Part shown: positions 32,681-34,409 of the stretch, piece by piece | How positions within the stretch are numbered: the stretch's first letter is position 1 | Layout: each line of letters opens with the position of its first letter | Assembly (NCBI GenBank): GCA_037147235.1 | Contig: JBAWVO010000032.1 | Span: forward strand, 1 to 34,409 | Direction of reading: 5' to 3' | DNA length: 34,409 bases | DNA from: JANXQG01 sp037147235 | GTDB taxonomy: Bacteria > Planctomycetota > Planctomycetia > Pirellulales > Thermoguttaceae | Translations under genes and position numbers: made by a program | Notes under the pieces: generated by a model | Told to the model about the DNA's origin: nothing | The model's input: only the letters and a program-made list of their open reading frames with translations | Database searches by the model: none

Positions 32681-34212
32681 CGCTTTCGGTAGTAGCGTCC
32701 TTTGCGGCTTCGAAGAAGATAATCCAGCCAGTAATTCGGCAGGTCGCCCTTCAACAGAAACGCTGTCCTGACCGACTCGTCACCCCGTTCATCCAGCACT
32801 CGCCTGACAAACCTTGGGCTGATCGTGACCGACTCAAAAAATCCACGTATAGTCATCTCCTGGTCTGTGGACAAGCCTTCGCCCTTCTTCTTCAGCCCGG
32901 TGATCAGGGAAGTGAAGTGCGTCATAATCTCCTTGCCCTCGTCGGGGTTGAGGAACACGCCAAGACCGCCTTTCGCCTCCAGCAGGTCTTGTGGTAGCTT
33001 CATTTCCGCGCGACCCTTCTTCAATCCGTGCCTCTCAATGACCTCTTTCACTTCCTGCTCAGGTCTCGCTTCCCATTGCTCGCGGATTTCCTTCTGCCAA
33101 TCCGCCGCCATCGCCAAACCGTCCGGATATATGACCAAATCCTTACCACCGTGGAAGGCCAGCATATTCCGTTGTATTTCGGACATCCGCTGCCTCACCT
33201 GTGCCTCGTACTCCTTGGAGTACCGGCAGACGATACGGGAACTGTGGCGTTTCATGCTCTTTTTCAGGTCATCGACATCGACCTTGGAAGCATCGCCCAA
33301 AAGCTTCTGTTCACCCGACCAGTACCACTCCCCACGCCAGGGCACCAGGCTTCCGAAAATGAACTGCTCCGGCTTGAACGGATGCTTCTCCATGTTGATT
33401 CTGATTCGATAAGGTTGGTCGTTGATGACGTTCACCGCTTGCAGTATTTCGCTACTGACCGACAGGATCTTGTAGAACGAGGAGTGCAGTTCGTACCAGC
33501 TCCGTAAGTCCTTGCGGTCGTCGGCAGAAATGTCGAGGGCTCCCGCCAGGATGTCGATAGCCCCCAATCCAGACCAGCGAGTACACTCCTGGCAGATGAA
33601 GGCGTCGGTATGCTCAATCTCCGATCTTCCGGACGGCTGCTCCTTCATGTAGAGGGCAAATTGCGTCCGGAACAGGAATGAATGGGTGCCAAGCCAGATT
33701 AGTTTCCGCTTTGCGTTCCAGCCGTGGGTATTGGGAGTGCCGAGAAACGCTTTCACCCCGGATTCCTTGGGGATTGCGGCAAAAGCTTTGGACAGGAAGG
33801 AGCTGACGGCATCGGCGACACACCGGAGATCCTGATGCGTCGGCGAGAAGGTCAGCCCGTCGATAAACGACGGATACAACACCCAAAGGAAGTGAAGGAA
33901 ACGGTCGGGATGGAGTCCCATTCCAAGGTCGCTGCCGTTGTTACCCGAGGTCAGAGGAAGGGCAACGCCGAAAAACTCGGCGTTGTAGTGTTCGTAGGCC
34001 GCCCATATCCCGGTGCCATTGTGGAGATCTTCCGCGAAATCGACCAGGATGCCCGCGAGCTCACCAAGCACCTTGGGAGCCAAACGGAGGGTATCGTAGG
34101 CGAAGCCGCGCTGTGTCTTTGAGAGCGTTTTCTGGAGCTGCCGTACGATCCGGGGAAGATGCGAGTCGCCTTGCCCCTGGTATTCCCTGGGACGATGCGC
34201 CGAGTAAGTCAT
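32656..34212 (-). CDS. 518-aa protein of unknown function, possibly DUF3843-like
   Basis: This large soluble protein has no TM or signal. Segments include 'GIWAAYEHYNAEFFGVALPL' (~75-95), 'FLHFLWVLYPSFIDGLTFSP', a possible zinc knuckle 'DAFICQECTRWSG', 'INDQPYRIRINMEKHPFKPE' with 'FIFGSLVPWRGEWYWSGEQK' (~285-325), a basic coiled stretch 'SKEYEAQVRQRMSEIQRNML', 'FHGGKDLVIYPDGLAMAADW', and 'TISPRFVRRVLDERGDESVR' near the end. The 'YN..FFG.PLPL' and 'YWSGEQ' stretches remind me of an uncharacterised DUF3843-type family, but I am not sure. The start at 34212 is set by AAGGAAA 5-6 nt upstream on the minus strand; the frame extends further to 34365 without a ribosome site. Its end overlaps the integrase stub tail by 25 nt. 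Isolated on its strand in an integration zone, it could be cargo, possibly defensive; this is a guess. Confidence 0.75.
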   Translation of the reverse strand: MTYSAHRPREYQGQGDSHLPRIVRQLQKTLSKTQRGFAYDTLRLAPKVLGELAGILVDFAEDLHNGTGIWAAYEHYNAEFFGVALPLTSGNNGSDLGMGLHPDRFLHFLWVLYPSFIDGLTFSPTHQDLRCVADAVSSFLSKAFAAIPKESGVKAFLGTPNTHGWNAKRKLIWLGTHSFLFRTQFALYMKEQPSGRSEIEHTDAFICQECTRWSGLGAIDILAGALDISADDRKDLRSWYELHSSFYKILSVSSEILQAVNVINDQPYRIRINMEKHPFKPEQFIFGSLVPWRGEWYWSGEQKLLGDASKVDVDDLKKSMKRHSSRIVCRYSKEYEAQVRQRMSEIQRNMLAFHGGKDLVIYPDGLAMAADWQKEIREQWEARPEQEVKEVIERHGLKKGRAEMKLPQDLLEAKGGLGVFLNPDEGKEIMTHFTSLITGLKKKGEGLSTDQEMTIRGFFESVTISPRFVRRVLDERGDESVRTAFLLKGDLPNYWLDYLLRSRKGRYYRKRYPALAVV

Positions 34213-34242
34213 GGGGTTTCCTTTTCGTGGACTTTTCTGAAC

Positions 34243-34248
34243 ATTGTA
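34243..34248 (-). promoter_or_regulatory. possible -10 box for the 518-aa gene
   Basis: On the minus strand TACAAT lies ~30 nt upstream of the start codon at 34212, and the sequence from there to the ribosome site AAGGAAA is A/T-rich. The hexamer 17 nt upstream (TTTCGC) is a poor -35. Offered only as the best candidate in this leader. Confidence 0.25.
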
Positions 34249-34409
34249 ACGATGATCGCGTCGAAGCGAAATGCGGCACCCCGTTGTATCAACTGGTCGA
34301 TCTCTCTGCTGAACCGCTATTTGCCACTTTACAGGCAGGGTACTTGACAAGACACCGTCTGGCAACGAAACTCGGTTTCGTCATGGAGTCCTGGTAGCGG
34401 CGACAAAAG

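Overview
The window looks like a piece of a chromosome from the Planctomycetota, possibly a Pirellulales-like lineage. This is inferred from gene types I associate with that phylum: a PQQ-propeller remnant, a remnant of a 'YHYDF...IEHT' OmpA-like protein, a DUF1573 protein, planctomycete-type integrases with an 'FPL.P..NGQW.K.I.G' arm domain, and palindromic intergenic repeats. No 16S rRNA or marker gene is present, so the assignment rests on these resemblances. GC content is moderately high and there are no CRISPR arrays or rRNA genes.

Layout. (1) 1-0.9 kb: gene debris, with the 3' end of a glycosidase-like gene and a PQQ-propeller pseudogene carrying an amber stop. (2) 0.86-3.9 kb: a NarL-type response regulator, preceded by a possible 17-residue leader ORF, convergent with a soluble hybrid histidine kinase (PAS-HisKA-HATPase-REC-Hpt). 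A palindromic element sits between them. (3) 4.6-20.8 kb: a co-directional exopolysaccharide cluster with Wzz/BY-kinase, initiating sugar phosphotransferase, O-antigen-type polymerase, flippase, two GT2 enzymes, a GT4-CapK fusion, a GT4, a NodB deacetylase, another GT-B enzyme, a membrane GT2 and a putative NodB-like barrel protein. No Wza-type exporter is visible. The set fits a Wzx/Wzy pathway with chain-length control by the tyrosine kinase and later de-acetylation or adenylate-type modification. The two-component genes could control it, but nothing in the sequence proves that.

(4) 20.9-24.9 kb: a rearranged, incomplete tad (Flp pilus) locus. A 5'-truncated tadC abuts an inverted fragment of an OmpA-like gene, followed by tadE-like, tadG-like (vWA) and DUF1573 genes; tadA and tadB are absent. 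(5) 25-34.4 kb: an accretion zone around tRNA-Ser(GCU). It holds two diverged copies (386 and 385 aa) of a protein family I cannot name, each followed by an integrase. The first integrase is broken by a TGA just after its box-II Arg. The second is intact and preceded by an excisionase-like gene. On the far side of the tRNA is the N-terminal stub of a third integrase, cut off beside a 518-aa protein of unknown function.

The best candidate for something undescribed is the repeated 'WE(V/F).RRHPYY / YLRVWDLREGW' protein plus recombinase module at 25.6-31.7 kb. Next come the GT4-CapK fusion and the orphan 518-aa gene.
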